A stretch of 64,000 bases of DNA, taken from Turnera subulata. Its lineage: Eukaryota; Streptophyta; Magnoliopsida; Malpighiales; Passifloraceae. Positions 21,603 through 33,687 of the stretch are shown piece after piece. The notes under the pieces were generated by a model. It had not been told where the DNA came from. It made no database searches and saw only the letters and a list, made by a program, of their open reading frames with translations. Location: positions 309,561-373,560 of the forward strand of contig JAKUCV010004467.1 of the NCBI GenBank assembly GCA_028386065.3, in the 5' to 3' direction. Position numbers and translations under genes: made by a program. Numbering within the stretch: the first letter of the stretch is position 1; every line of letters starts with the position of its first letter.

Positions 21603-24600
21603 TGTAACAGCCCGGGTAAAATTTTTGATTTTTACCGGAACTGTAAAAGTCTTTTTACCGTGATTCACTGTTGAATTAATCTTGGGTAATTAATTCACGG
21701 TAAATCGGGAGACGTTTTTCGAAACCGAGAGTTTTCCCGCGCTCGTGATTTTTCCGCGAATTTTTCGGGCCTAAGTTGGTATTTTTCGGGTTTCAGAATT
21801 TCTCGGAAAAATCACACCGGAAAATAACTAAGGAGGTATCTGTTATTTTCTGGTCCGGACCGGACTCGCCCGTAATGCAGACGAATTGTATTATTGGTTC
21901 ACATGTGTATAGTAAAAAGAAAAAAAAAACCAGCTTAAAGCCGGTGAAGGAAGCAAGAGAGGAAGGTAGAAGAGAAGAGGAAAGAAAAAAAGAAAGAAAA
22001 AAAAAAGAGAGAGGGAGAGGAAAAATGATGAAAAAAAAAAGAAGCTGAAGAAGAAAAAAAAAAAAAGAAGAACCGGTGAAGCAGGAAGGGAAAAGAGAGA
22101 GTGAAGGAAGAAACCAGGCCAAACGTCGTCGTTTTGGCATCATCTTCATCTTCATCCTCGCGCGAGCCGGCCACCACCCGAGTCACCCATAGCGAGCCTG
22201 CCCCGTCGCCGCCAGCAAACCTTCTCTTCTTCCCCGTCGAGTTCACCGCAGTAGCTGTCGGTAGGAGCCGTCACTGCCGCGCCTCCACCATGGCGAAGGG
22301 CCGACCGGGTGAGCTTCCCGTCCACGGCGCGAGCCCGCTTCCGACCACTGCACCAGCAGCAACACGACCGGCCTCCTCGCATCGCAGAGCCGTGCACCCC
22401 ACCTCTTGCCCGTCTTCTCCTCGTGAGCCATCGCCTGCAACTGCAAGGTATGCCGGGTTGAAGACGCTGCCCGTTTCAGCAGCCGGGTCATGGTTCGGGC
22501 CGGATTGACCCGACGGGTCATTGGCCTGGCCCAAAAACCTGGCACTGTTCACGGCCTAACACTGTTCATATGGGCCTGGAACTGTTCATGGGCCCAGCCT
22601 GTGTAAAAAAGAGAGGAAAATAATAAACCAAAATAATAATTCTAGAAAAAAAGAGAGTTGTTTTAAATATATATATATGTTTTATGATTATATTTTTCTA
22701 GAAATAAAATAAAGACTTATTATTTTAAGAAAATATGGTGTTTGGGAAAAAAAATTAGATAATATATATATACTTTGGCTCTTGGAAAACTATATACGTT
22801 GCGGTAATAATCTTTTTATGAAAATACCTTGGATTAATATTTTGGAAACTATATATATGTTATAATTTCTAGAAAACTATGGTAATTAATATCTTGGAAG
22901 AGTATAATTATTTAATATAATATTTTGAAGAGAGTTTTAATTAAAGTATGGTACCAAAATTATATTCGGAAATACGTACGGTAAATATTTTCGGTAAAAG
23001 GAAATAAATCAAAGATGAGTAATCGGGATGGGAATATTTCGTAAAATTGGCATCATGACATACTCTTATGTGCATTTATGTGTATATGTTGTTTTGTTGT
23101 ATAGGTTTTTGGATATCGGGCAGTTTCCCGAGGAGCCGGCGTCGGACCGGTCATAGTTTCCGAAGTTGAGTAATCGGCCAAGGTGAGGATGGATAACCCT
23201 TGATATGTGCCCGTAATGCTGTATGTGTAACTTGGTGCTTGATTGACCCACTGAAATGATTGTTGACCGTTACTTGATTGTTGTGGAAATGTTGTTGCTG
23301 TTCTTGGTTCGTTGTGTTATTGATTTGTGGAATCTGTGCTGAGAATAATGTTGATCCGTCAATTGTGTTTAATTAGTGATACGAGATTTTAGATTGGACG
23401 AGTCTGTGAAATAATTTGGAATAATGAAAAAGAGATAATTGATGGAAGAATAAAGGAATTGGACTGTGCTAATAGGTCGTGTGGATAATATGATAAACTG
23501 TTGATTGTGAATAACTGGCGCTATATGTATTGTTGATGGATGTTTGGTAATATGGAATTATGTTGGTTATTGGCTGCTATGGTTACGGTTGTTGCTGTTG
23601 CTATGATATTGAGTTGCTTGATTGAACCGTTGTTTGGCTGTTATTGGTTTATTGGATATTGTGTTGTGATTGATGTCGGACTGCGAGTAAATGATGTTAT
23701 GAAACTGTTGAAGGATTTGTCTGTTGTGTAACTTGAGCTGATAGGAATTAGATAATTGTTTAGCTGTTATGGATATTGTGATTGTTGGCAGTAGACAGTG
23801 TTGTGTTGAATAATTGGAATAAACTATTGACTGTGGATAATTGAGAAATGGAAAGTGGAAATTGGAATTGGAATTGATATGAGATGATGAAATATGTGGG
23901 AAGTAGTGGTACGACCCGATGGTTTGAAAATTAATTCTGGGATGCTATGGTCGGTTACTTGGTTTGGTTACTTGATTTGGTTGGCATGTTGTTGCCTGTG
24001 GTTAGGGTATACCAAATACCCAGTGGTTCGGATATACCGAATATCCGTTTGGCTTGTTGCCTGTGGTTAGGGTATACCAAATACCCAGTGGTTCGGATAT
24101 ACCGAATATCCAGTTTTGGGATGTTGATCCCGGTATAGTATTTTGGGTTGTTGAACCCGGTGTGATTTGGTAATTTGGGACATGGTCCCGGTATGGTAAG
24201 ATTTGGTTTGGTTCTTTGACCTGGCATCCGGAATTAATTGATAACCTGGTACGACCCTAGCTTGTCCAGTGACGGGGCCGGAAGATAAAGTTGGAAATAA
24301 AAATTAATGAGTATTCATTTGGTCTTGGCTTTGATATGATTTAGTAGGATTCCTCTATCGTGTTGTTTGTGTTGGTTTCCCCTGTTATGTTGTTCGTGTT
24401 GGTTTCCTCTGATGTGTTGTTTGAGTTGGATTCCTCTGTCGTGAAGTATGTGTTAGTTGTTATGGCAGTATCCTTGTGATGTGATTGTAGTGCTTATTGT
24501 TGTGTTTATTTCGAAAGTATTATGGTTGATTATATATCACTGTTTATCTTTCGTCGGTGAGCGTTTCGGACTCACCCCTCGCCTGCGGGGTTTCATCCCG

Positions 24601-24981
24601 TAGGATGAGTTGTTCGTAGTGCAGGAACGTACCGGGCAAGCTGATGCGTACCCTCGGACAGGACTCGGATCTATTAGTCGCATTGGGTTTTGCATATGAT
24701 GTCATGTGAGTCATAAGTCTTCCGCTGTGCATAACGTTAGGACTTCTGTTGTGTACTTGTGGTATTTGGGCCTTTGGGCCGGATGGTTGGTTATTGTTGA
24801 TGTCCCCGGGGTTCGGGTGATGAGTACCATGTTGGGCCGAAGGGCCGGTTTTCTGTTTTTGATATTGAGCCGTTGGCCAGTTTATTGTTTTATACGCAGT
24901 CCGTCGGGCTTTGTTGGGTTGGGTTGTCACAGTTCCGACACGTGTTTACTGTGTACGGTAAATACGGGTCGGGGCGCCTCA
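21603..24981 (+). mobile_element. Solo LTR, Tekay/Del-like Ty3/gypsy
   Basis: It begins TGTAACAGCCCGGG and ends GGTCGGGGCGCCTCA, the same ends as the other Tekay-like LTRs in the window. Five-base flanks are CACTT (21598-21602) and TACTT (24982-24986), a target duplication with one mismatch. No PBS, PPT or internal domain adjoins either end, so it is best read as a solo LTR left by LTR-LTR recombination. It contains a purine-rich tract (21908-22110), a GC-rich block (22130-22510) whose ORF shows no domain, and a 65-bp duplication. Confidence 0.8.
23991..24120. repeat. 65-bp tandem duplication in the solo LTR
   Basis: GTTGCCTGTGGTTAGGGTAT recurs at 23991 and 24056, followed in both by near-identical sequence including TACCCAGTGGTTCGG. 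The Tekay 3' LTR has a related pair around 25995-26100. Confidence 0.85.
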
Positions 24982-25302
24982 TACTTAGTCGCTACCTAAG
25001 TTTTTATTTTAAGTAAAAAAAAAAAGGGAAACCATTGCTCCTTAAAATCTAAAAGGAACATATCTTGCAAAACAAAAAAATCATATTCATGGCTCGTCAT
25101 AGGTAGGAAAGAGTGAGGCACTTTGCCCTTGGACAAATTAACACTTTATAGAAAATAAATTTTTGTTTCAGGCATGCATGTAAGTGTGAAACAAATAATC
25201 TAACAAGCAACTATAAAACACGTGCATAGATAACAAATAAAAACATAAAAATAAATAAACGAGTAGAAGAAGAAAATGGATGATAAAATTATTAAACTTA
25301 CA
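24982..25302. other. Spacer between two LTR insertions
   Basis: AT-rich flank separating the solo LTR from the Tekay-like element; no feature seen. Confidence 0.6.
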
Positions 25303-25307
25303 TCTTG

Positions 25308-28012
25308 TGAAGCGCCCCGACCCGTATTTACCGTAACACAGTAAACACGTGCCGAAACTATTCTTATTGATAGGGAATACAGTACAACAACCCGTATGTA
25401 CAATTGGAAAACAAATACAACAACTGTCACCCAACACGGGGACCATTATTCAGCAGCTCACAGCTCACAATATAAAACAGCAGCAGAGAAAAGAGCAAGC
25501 AACAGAGGCAGAGTGACAAACAGCCTCAAAGTCATATGAACAAGCAACCACAGCAGCAGAAATATAATACAGCATCATATGCAACAGAACAGCAGCGGAA
25601 GACTTTATGCATATGCAGTGGAGGTATGGATCCAGAGTTAGGTGGATAAGAAAGCAGCAGCCATCGAACATCGTACCTGAACTACGAAACAACTTAACCT
25701 ACGGGATGAAACCCCGCAGGCGAGGGGTGAGTCCGAAGTGCTCACCGACGAAGGATAAACAGTGATATGCAGGCAACCGTAATACAGTAAAGAAATCACA
25801 GGCAGACAATAGTACAAATCAAACAAGACTGAGCCAAGACCAAAAGAGTAATTATTATTATTCCAATTTTATCTTCTGGGCCCCCATCACTGGACAAGCT
25901 AGGGTCGTACCAGATTATCAATTAATTCCGGATGCTAGGCCAAAGAGAACCATACCATTCTTACCATACCGGGTTCAACAACCCAAAACCGGATATTTGG
26001 TATATCCAAACCACTGGGTATTCGGTATACCCCAACCACAGGCATCATCATGCCAACCGGAACCACTGGGTATTTGGTATACCCCAACCACAGGCATCAA
26101 CATGCCATCCAAACCAAATAACCAATCCAAGTAGCCGACCATAGCATCCCAAAATTAATTTTCAAACCATCGAGTCGTACCACTACTTTCCACATGACAA
26201 TTATATCATCATCTCATATCAATTCCAACTTCCAATTTCCAATTTCCATTTCTCAATTATCCACAGTTAATAGTTCAACATCAAACTCAGCATAATATCC
26301 ATAGAATCAATATCACAGTCCAATAATCACAACAGCAATAATCACAGCAATCGATAACCAACAGTGAATATCTCAGCAGTTCAATCAAACAACAAAGCAC
26401 ACAAAGTATTACAGGCAATATAACAAAGGTTATCCATCCTCACCTTAGCCGATTATCTATTATGGAATTGCCCAATAGATTCCAGGTCCGGTTCCTCAGC
26501 AAATTGCTCGTTATCAACTCCTATATCAATCAAATAATATGCACACATAAGGTGATATGCAAATGCCATGCTAATACTGTGTACCGGAAAATAAATACTG
26601 ACTCGTCTCGGTTACTTCCCCAGGGTTAATATTCCATTATCATCATCATTCATCATTTATTTTCAGGTGTCAAAATACCCTTCTATACTTAGACTTATAC
26701 CCGGATATTATTCTGGTATTTTATTATCTTAATAATCCTCTTTCCAAAATTATTTTCTCTAAATATTATTTCAAAACCATATTCCAAAATTTATTTTCCC
26801 AAGATATAAACCCTATTGTTATTTTTCCTCCATTAAATTCTTTTTCCAGATTTATTCTCTCTTTTCTTTCCTTTTTTTAATTTAATTTCGGACTGGGCCT
26901 ATGTGTCCAAGCCCAGCCCAAACCCAGGGGAGCCCAGGCCAACAGGACAGACCAGGCGCAGGAGGCCCGGACCGCGAGCCCAAGCCGAGGCCATAGTAGG
27001 CCCGTGCGCCCAGCAGGCTCACGCGTGGTCAGTCCAGGCCCGCACTACACAAGACCCGCAAGGAAACGGGTCACTCGACCCAGCTCGTCCTGCACTCGGG
27101 TCGACCGCGGCTGCTGCTCACCTCGGTTTGTAGACGATGGCGGCACGACGAAGCACGACGCGGGATGGCGAGGCGAAGGCAACGTGAAGCACCAGCAGCA
27201 GGGAGGCGGGACGGCGGCTGTCAGAGTCGGCAGGGGCGGTGCTCGTCAGCGACAGTTGCAGCGAGGAAAAGAGAGGGAGGACGGCGACGTCCACTCCTCG
27301 TCCTGCAGCGTCGGCATCTAGAGGAAGGAGAGGAAAAGCGAGTGGCGACGACGACGAGGTGGTCTCGGTGGTGGTCACGGGTGGCTTGGCCACGGCGGCG
27401 GTGAAGGGAAAAAAAAAAGAAAAAGAAAAAGAAGGAGGAGGGAGCGTGGTGATGTGGCAGTGAGGGTTGGGTGTTGTGTTATTTTTTTTTCTTCTTTTTT
27501 TTGTTCTGGTTTCTTGGGTAAGGTTTGCAAGGGAAGAGTATAACGGTGGTGTATGCAGGGAAAAGATGGAGACGAGGGTGATGATGGTGGTGGTGTACTG
27601 ATGAGGCAGGTAAAACACAGCTATATAGGCATGCAAATCCACTGGTAAGTCACAGGCATAACAGGTAGAGGCGGCTGAATAATTGAACTTCAATTATGCA
27701 GTTACTATGCTGCATGTGAAGTGTGACCCGCCTGGACCAGAAAATATCCAATATACCCACTTATCTTATTTCTGGTCCGTTAACTCGAGGATAAACCCGA
27801 CTTTTCCGAAGATTCCTGGACCCGGAAAAATCCCAACTTGGTCCGTAAAATCCACAGAAAAATCCCGAACGTGGGGCAAGGCTCGGTTTCGGAATCCAAT
27901 GCTCGATTTACCATAATTTAACTACCCAAGATTAAAATTTTTTAATGGTAAATTACTGTAAATTAACTTAAATAGTCCAGGTAAAAATGAAATTTTTACG
28001 GGGGCTGTTACA
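25308..28012 (-). repeat. 3' LTR of the Tekay-like element
   Basis: 2705-bp LTR. It pairs with the split 5' LTR (52066-53478 plus 59827-60513). Relative to it, this copy keeps 585 bp (25661-26245) that the 5' LTR lost between two CCAT tetranucleotides. GC-rich sequence at 26900-27400 gives spurious ORFs. Confidence 0.88.
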
Positions 28013-28047
28013 GCCTACCCATCTTAAAAGAATTTCGTCCTCGAAAT
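28013..28047 (-). promoter_or_regulatory. Polypurine tract region of the Tekay-like element
   Basis: On the minus strand the sequence just before the 3' LTR reads GAGGACGAAATTCTTTTAAG then ATGGGTAGGC, the plus-strand priming region next to the LTR start. It follows directly on the chromodomain coding end. Confidence 0.65.
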
Positions 28048-28640
28048 TCACTCCGGAGCTGTGAACAGGTGCAGATACTGGGAACGCATATGCTCCTCGA
28101 CTTCCCACGTGGACTCGTTCGCAGAGTGCTTGCTCCACTTAACCTTCACCATCGGAATAACTCTATTCCTCAACTGTCTGACCTCTCGGGCTAGAATCTG
28201 CTCTGGCAACTCTATATACGTAAGATCCTCTGCGACCTCAACATCTGCTGTAGTAACCACATGGCTCGGATCTCATCTGTACCTCCTCAACATGGAAACA
28301 TGAAACACGTCGTGAATCCGTGACAACTCCTCGGGTAAAGACACTCTGTACGCCAAGGGTCCAACCCTTTCTACGATCTCATACGGCCCGATGTATCTGG
28401 GACTCAGCTTCCCTCTTTTTCCGAATCTGATAACTCCCTTCCAAGGTACAACTCGGAGGAAAATTTTTTCTCCCACCTGGTACTCCTTCTCACGACGATG
28501 TTTATCGGCATAGCTCTTCTGTCGGTCCTGTGCTACTCTCATACTCTCTTTAACTGTCTGAATCTTATCAACTGTCTGCTTAACCAAATCTGGACCAACG
28601 ATCAAACGAAGACCTTCTTCATCCCAACAAACTGGACTTC
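28045..28640 (-). pseudogene. Integrase C-terminus and chromodomain (Tekay-like pol, distal part)
   Basis: One frame covers the integrase C-terminal domain and a chromodomain. The integrase part (28605-28276) has AAQDRQKSYADKHRR, VPWKGVIRFGKRGKL-SPRYIGPYEI and an HDVFHVSMLRRY end. The chromodomain part (28260-28048) has PEQILAREVRQLRN, VKVKWSKH and ESTWEVEEHMR. A single in-frame TGA at 28273-28275 separates them. Chromodomains direct chromovirus integration toward specific chromatin. The upstream part of integrase is cut off at 28640 by insertion A and resumes, with about 200 bp missing, at 43281. Confidence 0.88.
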
Positions 28641-31600
28641 TGTAACGCCCCAGATTTTATAATTTGATTTACGGAATTTCTGGAATTTTTATTCCAATGT
28701 TACCCTCGATGGATTTCGGAGTTTCTGGTTATGGAAAATAATTATTTTTCTTTGGAAATGTGAATTTCCAGTTGGGTTTTCTCAGGCTTCGGGTTTCAAT
28801 GATATCGGAACGTGTTTCGGGGTGAAACACGGGTCTTGTTAAGTCTTCGATCGAAACTACGTCGTTTTGAAGGAAAAAAAAACTTATAGAAGGGTCAACC
28901 TGACGTTGACCGAGCCAGGCCAAACGACAGGTCGTTCGGCCGGCTAGGTCAAGCCAGACACCCACCTTTCCTTCTTTCCTTCTTCTTCTTTTTTCTTTTT
29001 CTTTTCTCCTCCACTTTTCTTTTTCTTTCTGCCCGTTGCTCCCCCACTCAGTCGCTATTGCCCAACGGCTTTGTCTCCACGATCTCCCCTCAATCACACC
29101 CTCTCTTTTCTTCTTTTTCCCCTCACCCGAGCGCCGCTTCTCTCTTTTTTTCTTGTTTCCCTGTTTCTTTCTTTCATTCTTTTCTCCATAAACACCCTCA
29201 AACAGCCTTCGTCACCATCTTCTCTTCTTCCTTAATTACATACCGTCGCCTTCCCACTCTTCCTTTCTCTCCCCCCTTCGAGCCGCGCCCCTCTTCCGCC
29301 ATCTCTGCAGGCCTCAATCGGTGGAGGTCATACGACGAAGAACTCGAGGGCGCACTCGAGTCTGCTGTCACTGCCAATCACCATGGTGCGTGTCGCTGGT
29401 GCTAGGCGAGCCGATGAGTTTCGGTGGTGAGGACGGGTTGGTCGTGTTAGTTTTCATCGGTCTGTGTGCCTCTGTCAAGGCTCGGGGTTGAATCGAGCGG
29501 TCTCGCCGCCACCTATTCCGTGTCGCCGGATTTGGAGCTGTGGGTGCTGGTCGTGTTGAGCAGGGTTGCTGTTGGCTCGACCGGCTTGAAGGCTGCTGCT
29601 ATGGACAGTTTGGACGGTGTGTGTGCGTTTTCGGATAACTACCATTCACGGCCTTGAACTCGGCAGTGGACAAAACCGGCGTGAACAATACTCTCCGTTG
29701 AGCAATTTCTTCCCTTCTTCAATTCGTTTAGATGTTCTGTGATTGAATTAGTTGATGGATGATTGTTGTCTTGAGTTGGGGATTGAATGTGGGTTGTGGT
29801 TTTTCGGCATTGGCAGTTTGTTGAGGTTTCCGGCATCTCGGGTTACTGTTCCGACGAGGGTGACCGGAATCCGGCGAGCACGTACTGTTCCGGCGAGGGC
29901 TCGGGAATCTTCCGACGAAGGCTCGGGTTCTGCCCAGCGGACTATATTTCTCGTTTTTACGAGTGTTAGACGGTATTATTCTTGTTTTGTCTCGGTTATA
30001 CCATGTATTTAAATTTTGGAATTTATTTACCGAAATACATTTATATTTATATATTTAGTGAATTGCGGTTTACCGAGAGCGGAGAGTTAGAGTGTGTGGC
30101 CGGGAGAACTTACCGACACGTAGAGAATTTAGGCCGATTAACCTTGGGCTCGGGATGGCTTTAGGACGGTTTTTAGGAAAACCGAGCCCAGGCCCAATAA
30201 TCTCAATTTGAAGCTTAGAATGTTTTAAATGGACTTAAAGTTATGGACTTAGGACCTAATCACGGATAATTAAATTCACGAACATTAAGAACGGGCTCGA
30301 AGCCCAATTTCATAATTAGTAAATATGGACTTAAGGAAGTGGGCCTCAGCCCGGAATTTGTGATTAAGGATTTAGTGGGCTTTAGGCCCGAGAATTGTTA
30401 ATGGACTTAAACAGATGAACCTTAGATCTCTAATCGTTGGAGTTAAGGAAGTGAAAATACCCTTTTGGGCTTAGACCTGGAAATCTTATAATCAGATAGT
30501 TAAGGTCGGGAGTTACTCGATTGGAGCATACCTTAGCATGCATATACGTTTTTACTTCAAACATTGGTTTAGTGATTACATTGTGTACCGGTAATCAGGC
30601 ATGGGAGATACCTCGAGAGCTATAGACTCGGATCGGGAAGAAGTCATAATCTGCATTTTGAGGTGACATTACAAGTCTTTTTATATATGTTTTGTGAATG
30701 CATGTTGGTGTGGTTTGTTTGTTTACTTGCCTTGTTTGCTACATGCGATGATTGGAATTGTATACCTGATTGTTCTCACATGCCTAATTTCTATATGAAA
30801 AACTGCTTTGGTGATAGTGTGTGGTTATGGGCCGCAGGCCCGGATGAAACAGGGACACATACAATTCACACATCCCTGAAAGACATAATGTATCTCAACG
30901 GAAATGTAAAAACGTAATTAAGAATAAAATACTAAATTCTACTGTGTATCGGTTGGTAGCCCCGAGGGAGGGTTGGGTACCCTTGGGTCACTTTATGTTG
31001 TTTAGCATGGTATCCCAGGGGATGTAGGTGCACCCCTGGAAGACTTGCACCGGTTAGGTGTGTCTGAGTGCGCCCTCAGGTAGCTAGCGGCCACTCGAGA
31101 TTTATCAGTGGTTTTTGGCCTCAGAATCTACCCCTTCTAAGGTTCGACATTTGGGTTTCACACCCTGATCTGATCAGATGCGCTACCGACTCTTGACTCA
31201 CAGTAGAGGGCCCATAATGATAATAATAATTATAACAATTAAAATATCGCACTGAAACTAAATAATAGGAACAATAATACAGTAAGATGTTTATGTGTTG
31301 GTGTGTGATTCTGATTTGCTTGTATGATGTACTTGTGCTTGTGAACTACTCACCCTACGAGCATGACTTCACTTTCATGTATACTTAGACTTTTAATGTT
31401 CACTGAGTAGGCGACTCACATAATCGCCACCGTTGTTTTTCAGACTTTAGTTAGCGTGCTGTCTCACTTATACTATCGACTCGGAGTTCAGACGCAGACA
31501 CTTCATCAGGTAGTTGTGCATCTTCTCTTGGTTGGATCCATAGGGCCATATGCATGTTATTTTCTACTTTGATTTTTATTATTACTTTCATCTTCCGCTG

Positions 31601-31884
31601 CATGAGAAATAATTCGAGATGTCATAAATGTTTTATCTCCATATCGGCGGTTTGCCGGAGTTTGAATTTTGTGATATTATTTCGGTGTGATGCCGGGGTG
31701 GCTTACGACTTGATAAGCCGGTTAATTTCATTCACTTTTATGACATCCCGTTGTTAGTACATTTTACATGGAAAATGTTGTATGCTGAGGCATCGGTATT
31801 CGTATCCCGGGTTTCAAGAGTATTTTGGTAACTCTTTTTCATTTAAATATTTTATTTTATCAAATTGGGGTACGGGCTTCCACA
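28641..31884 (+). repeat. LTR 1 of insertion A
   Basis: Starts TGTAACGCCCC, ends GGGCTTCCACA. It contains a pyrimidine-rich tract (about 28965-29230) and GC-rich leader-like sequence. Recurrent 60-86-residue ORFs here occur identically in the other LTRs simply because the LTRs are copies. Confidence 0.88.
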
Positions 31885-31886
31885 GT

Positions 31887-31900
31887 TGGTAGCGGAGCGG
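31887..31900 (+). promoter_or_regulatory. Primer binding site, family A unit 1
   Basis: TGGTAGCGGAGCGG starts two bases after the LTR end. It differs from the common plant initiator-Met PBS (TGGTATCAGAGC) at several positions, yet the same word follows the LTRs of all families in this window. Confidence 0.75.
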
Positions 31901-32011
31901 GCTTCAGATCTTTGGGTTCTCAAAGTGATTTTTCCCTGTGCATAAGCCTGTTCCAGATTTATAATTTCTAAAAAACATTTTTCGTCTTGTTTGCATTCAT
32001 ATAGGCGTTAT

Positions 32012-32069
32012 TATGGATCCACCGCAAGACATGTATAATGCTGAAGGACAGGATGAATTGATGCCATAA
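32012..32069 (+). pseudogene. Gag start relic, family A unit 1
   Basis: ATG at 32012 opens a frame beginning MDPPQDMYN, comparable to the MDPVGG start of Tekay gag at 51943. It dissolves within about 19 codons into non-coding sequence. The rest of gag-pol is gone. A counterpart lies at 37686 in unit 2. Confidence 0.55.
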
Positions 32070-32190
32070 ATAAACGAAAATACAAATATTATTAATATTG
32101 CAAATACTGATATTACAAAGGGGGACACATTACATTGATTTTGATATTTTATATTTCATAAAAAGGGAAATATTACAACGATTTTGATAT

Positions 32191-32196
32191 TTTATT
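32191..32196 (-). terminator. Poly(A) signal of aORF2, unit 1
   Basis: AATAAA on the minus strand, about 17 nt after the aORF2 stop codon. The equivalent in unit 2 is 37864-37869. Confidence 0.5.
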
Positions 32197-32212
32197 AAAA
32201 TAGAAAATACAT

Positions 32213-32896
32213 TTAATGGTTCGGAACGACGTTGACACGGAAGCTGTTTGGATCGCTGTTGATGTTGACCGTGACTCTGTCGCTCCAAGTGAACCACATG
32301 CCGCCTCTGTCGCGCTGGCCAGGAATCTCGAACCGGTTTGCTGTAGGGAACCGGAGTGGGATCAGACCGTGATTGTCCCGTGGTTGCCACTGTGTCTCCG
32401 TTAGAAGAACCATATTCGGTTTGTACTGGTTCTTCAAGTCCCTCAGCGTATGTGAGAACTCTTGAGCGCGCCTTGCAACTCCTCTGCAGTTCCACACCAG
32501 CAGCCGTGCCTTTGGCCAAGTTGGAGGTAAGCGCGTCATTCTGGGCATGCTCTGGGCCGTCATCGAGAGCTGGTAGTAGGCACCTTGCTCCACAGTTTGG
32601 CAAGTAGACTCCAGGTTGAACTCCTGCAGCCTTTTCGAGATGAAGAACATCACGGAGTTTGCCGATCCGTTGTAGGATGTCCTCAGCGTTTCGTGATCCT
32701 CCAAGAAGAACACCTCTTCCATTGGAGTGACGAAGAACCGCAACGAGTAGAGCTCGTCGGCGAGGACTAGACGCGGCATTCTTCCGAGCTCGTTCGGTAG
32801 TTCCTCTGGGCGTTCGTTGACCATGCTGTAGGCCAGTCGGTTCCTTCTGCCAAGGTTGGCACCTTCGACGAAGAAAACTGATGATGGGGCAGGCAT
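32213..32896 (-). CDS. Antisense ORF aORF2 (LINE-endonuclease-like C-terminal half), unit 1
   Basis: Intact 227-residue ORF, antisense to its host retrotransposon. Residues 1-115 match no family I recognise. From ~130 on, the sequence resembles the start of the endonuclease (EEP) domain of plant LINEs: RLLVWNCRG at 131-139 (the Asn of EEP motif I), LRDLKNQYKPNMVLLTET (Glu167 in the metal-binding position) and a GGMWFTWSD segment at 198-206. The later catalytic Asp/His motifs are absent, so nuclease activity is unlikely. A candidate TATA box lies ~111 bp upstream and AATAAA just downstream. A 227-residue copy is in unit 2 and a broken relative in element C. Function unknown. Confidence 0.75.
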   Translation of the reverse strand: MPAPSSVFFVEGANLGRRNRLAYSMVNERPEELPNELGRMPRLVLADELYSLRFFVTPMEEVFFLEDHETLRTSYNGSANSVMFFISKRLQEFNLESTCQTVEQGAYYQLSMTAQSMPRMTRLPPTWPKARLLVWNCRGVARRAQEFSHTLRDLKNQYKPNMVLLTETQWQPRDNHGLIPLRFPTANRFEIPGQRDRGGMWFTWSDRVTVNINSDPNSFRVNVVPNH

Positions 32897-33000
32897 TGTG
32901 TTGGGCGTGTAGGTGTTTCGTTTTTCTAGAGTTTTGCGGTTTCTTTGTTTGGGCGTGTGGTTGCCTTAAAAAGCTTTTGATGACTTACTCCTCACCCTAC

Positions 33001-33014
33001 CGTCTTTTATAACC
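33001..33014 (-). promoter_or_regulatory. Candidate TATA box of aORF2, unit 1
   Basis: Minus-strand GGTTATAAAAGACG, about 111 bp before the ATG at 32896. The same position in unit 2 (38674-38687) and in element C (TATAAAAGAAACGG near 56750, ~113 bp before its ATG) keeps TATAAAAGA and the spacing. Confidence 0.6.
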
Positions 33015-33687
33015 TTAGGAGGAGCGTGTTTATTGCTTTCGAAGTTCAAGTTTTTGCTTTGAAATTTTACCGTTGCCTCATTTATTGCTTCGACACGCTA
33101 TGTGTTTGTTTTTCGGGCAACAAATGCCAGAGTTTGTCAGTCCTTTTCTACCTTACAATTTTCAATTTCCTGGGCTACTTCATTTTAGTCTCCTTAAGAC
33201 TTGTTCCTACATCCTTTGTCACAAGCACTCGTGACCGTTGTGGCTAGACCGTGGAGACCACACCTCGAGTAGAGTGCATGTGCGACAAGGTTACAACTGT
33301 TTGGACAGCGTGGAGAGATACGAGACTTGACCGACAATTTTGGCTCAAGCGGACTTTAGGGACAAGTGGGTAACATTTCTTTCGAGGAAACAGGATGTCC
33401 CGTGATCATCGCCTTGCGAGTTAACGGACGTCTTTTCCACGAGGGAAACCAACGTCACCGTTAGCTGTGTACGTTACGTTTCTCGGGATCGAGGATGTTT
33501 ACGATCGATCTAGAGCCCCGCACGGAGACGTGTTTTGTTTTAACTTCTCAATGTTTTGATGTTACTACCCGAGTGTTGTTTCGTTTATAATTCCTAATGT
33601 CTGATTTCATATCTTTATTGCTGGTTTTTAATCGGCTTAATACGAGATTTCGTAATAGAAGAGTTTTGATTTAAGAAGAAAACTTAT

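Noticed and set aside
22101..22508. Pro/Ala/Ser-rich ORF inside the solo LTR
   Set aside because: GC-rich LTR sequence with open frames on both strands and no domain.
29058..29405. Ser/Phe-rich ORFs at the pyrimidine tracts of the family A LTRs (also 34730 and 40408)
   Set aside because: Low-complexity translation of CT-rich LTR sequence.
30663..30917. 84-residue ORF repeated identically at 36336 and 42014
   Set aside because: All three copies lie at the same place in the three recombination-derived LTRs; identity reflects LTR duplication, and no domain is recognisable.
32130..32603. 157-residue minus-strand ORF (and 37803-38525)
   Set aside because: Alternative-frame shadow of aORF2, which alone has cross-family conservation.
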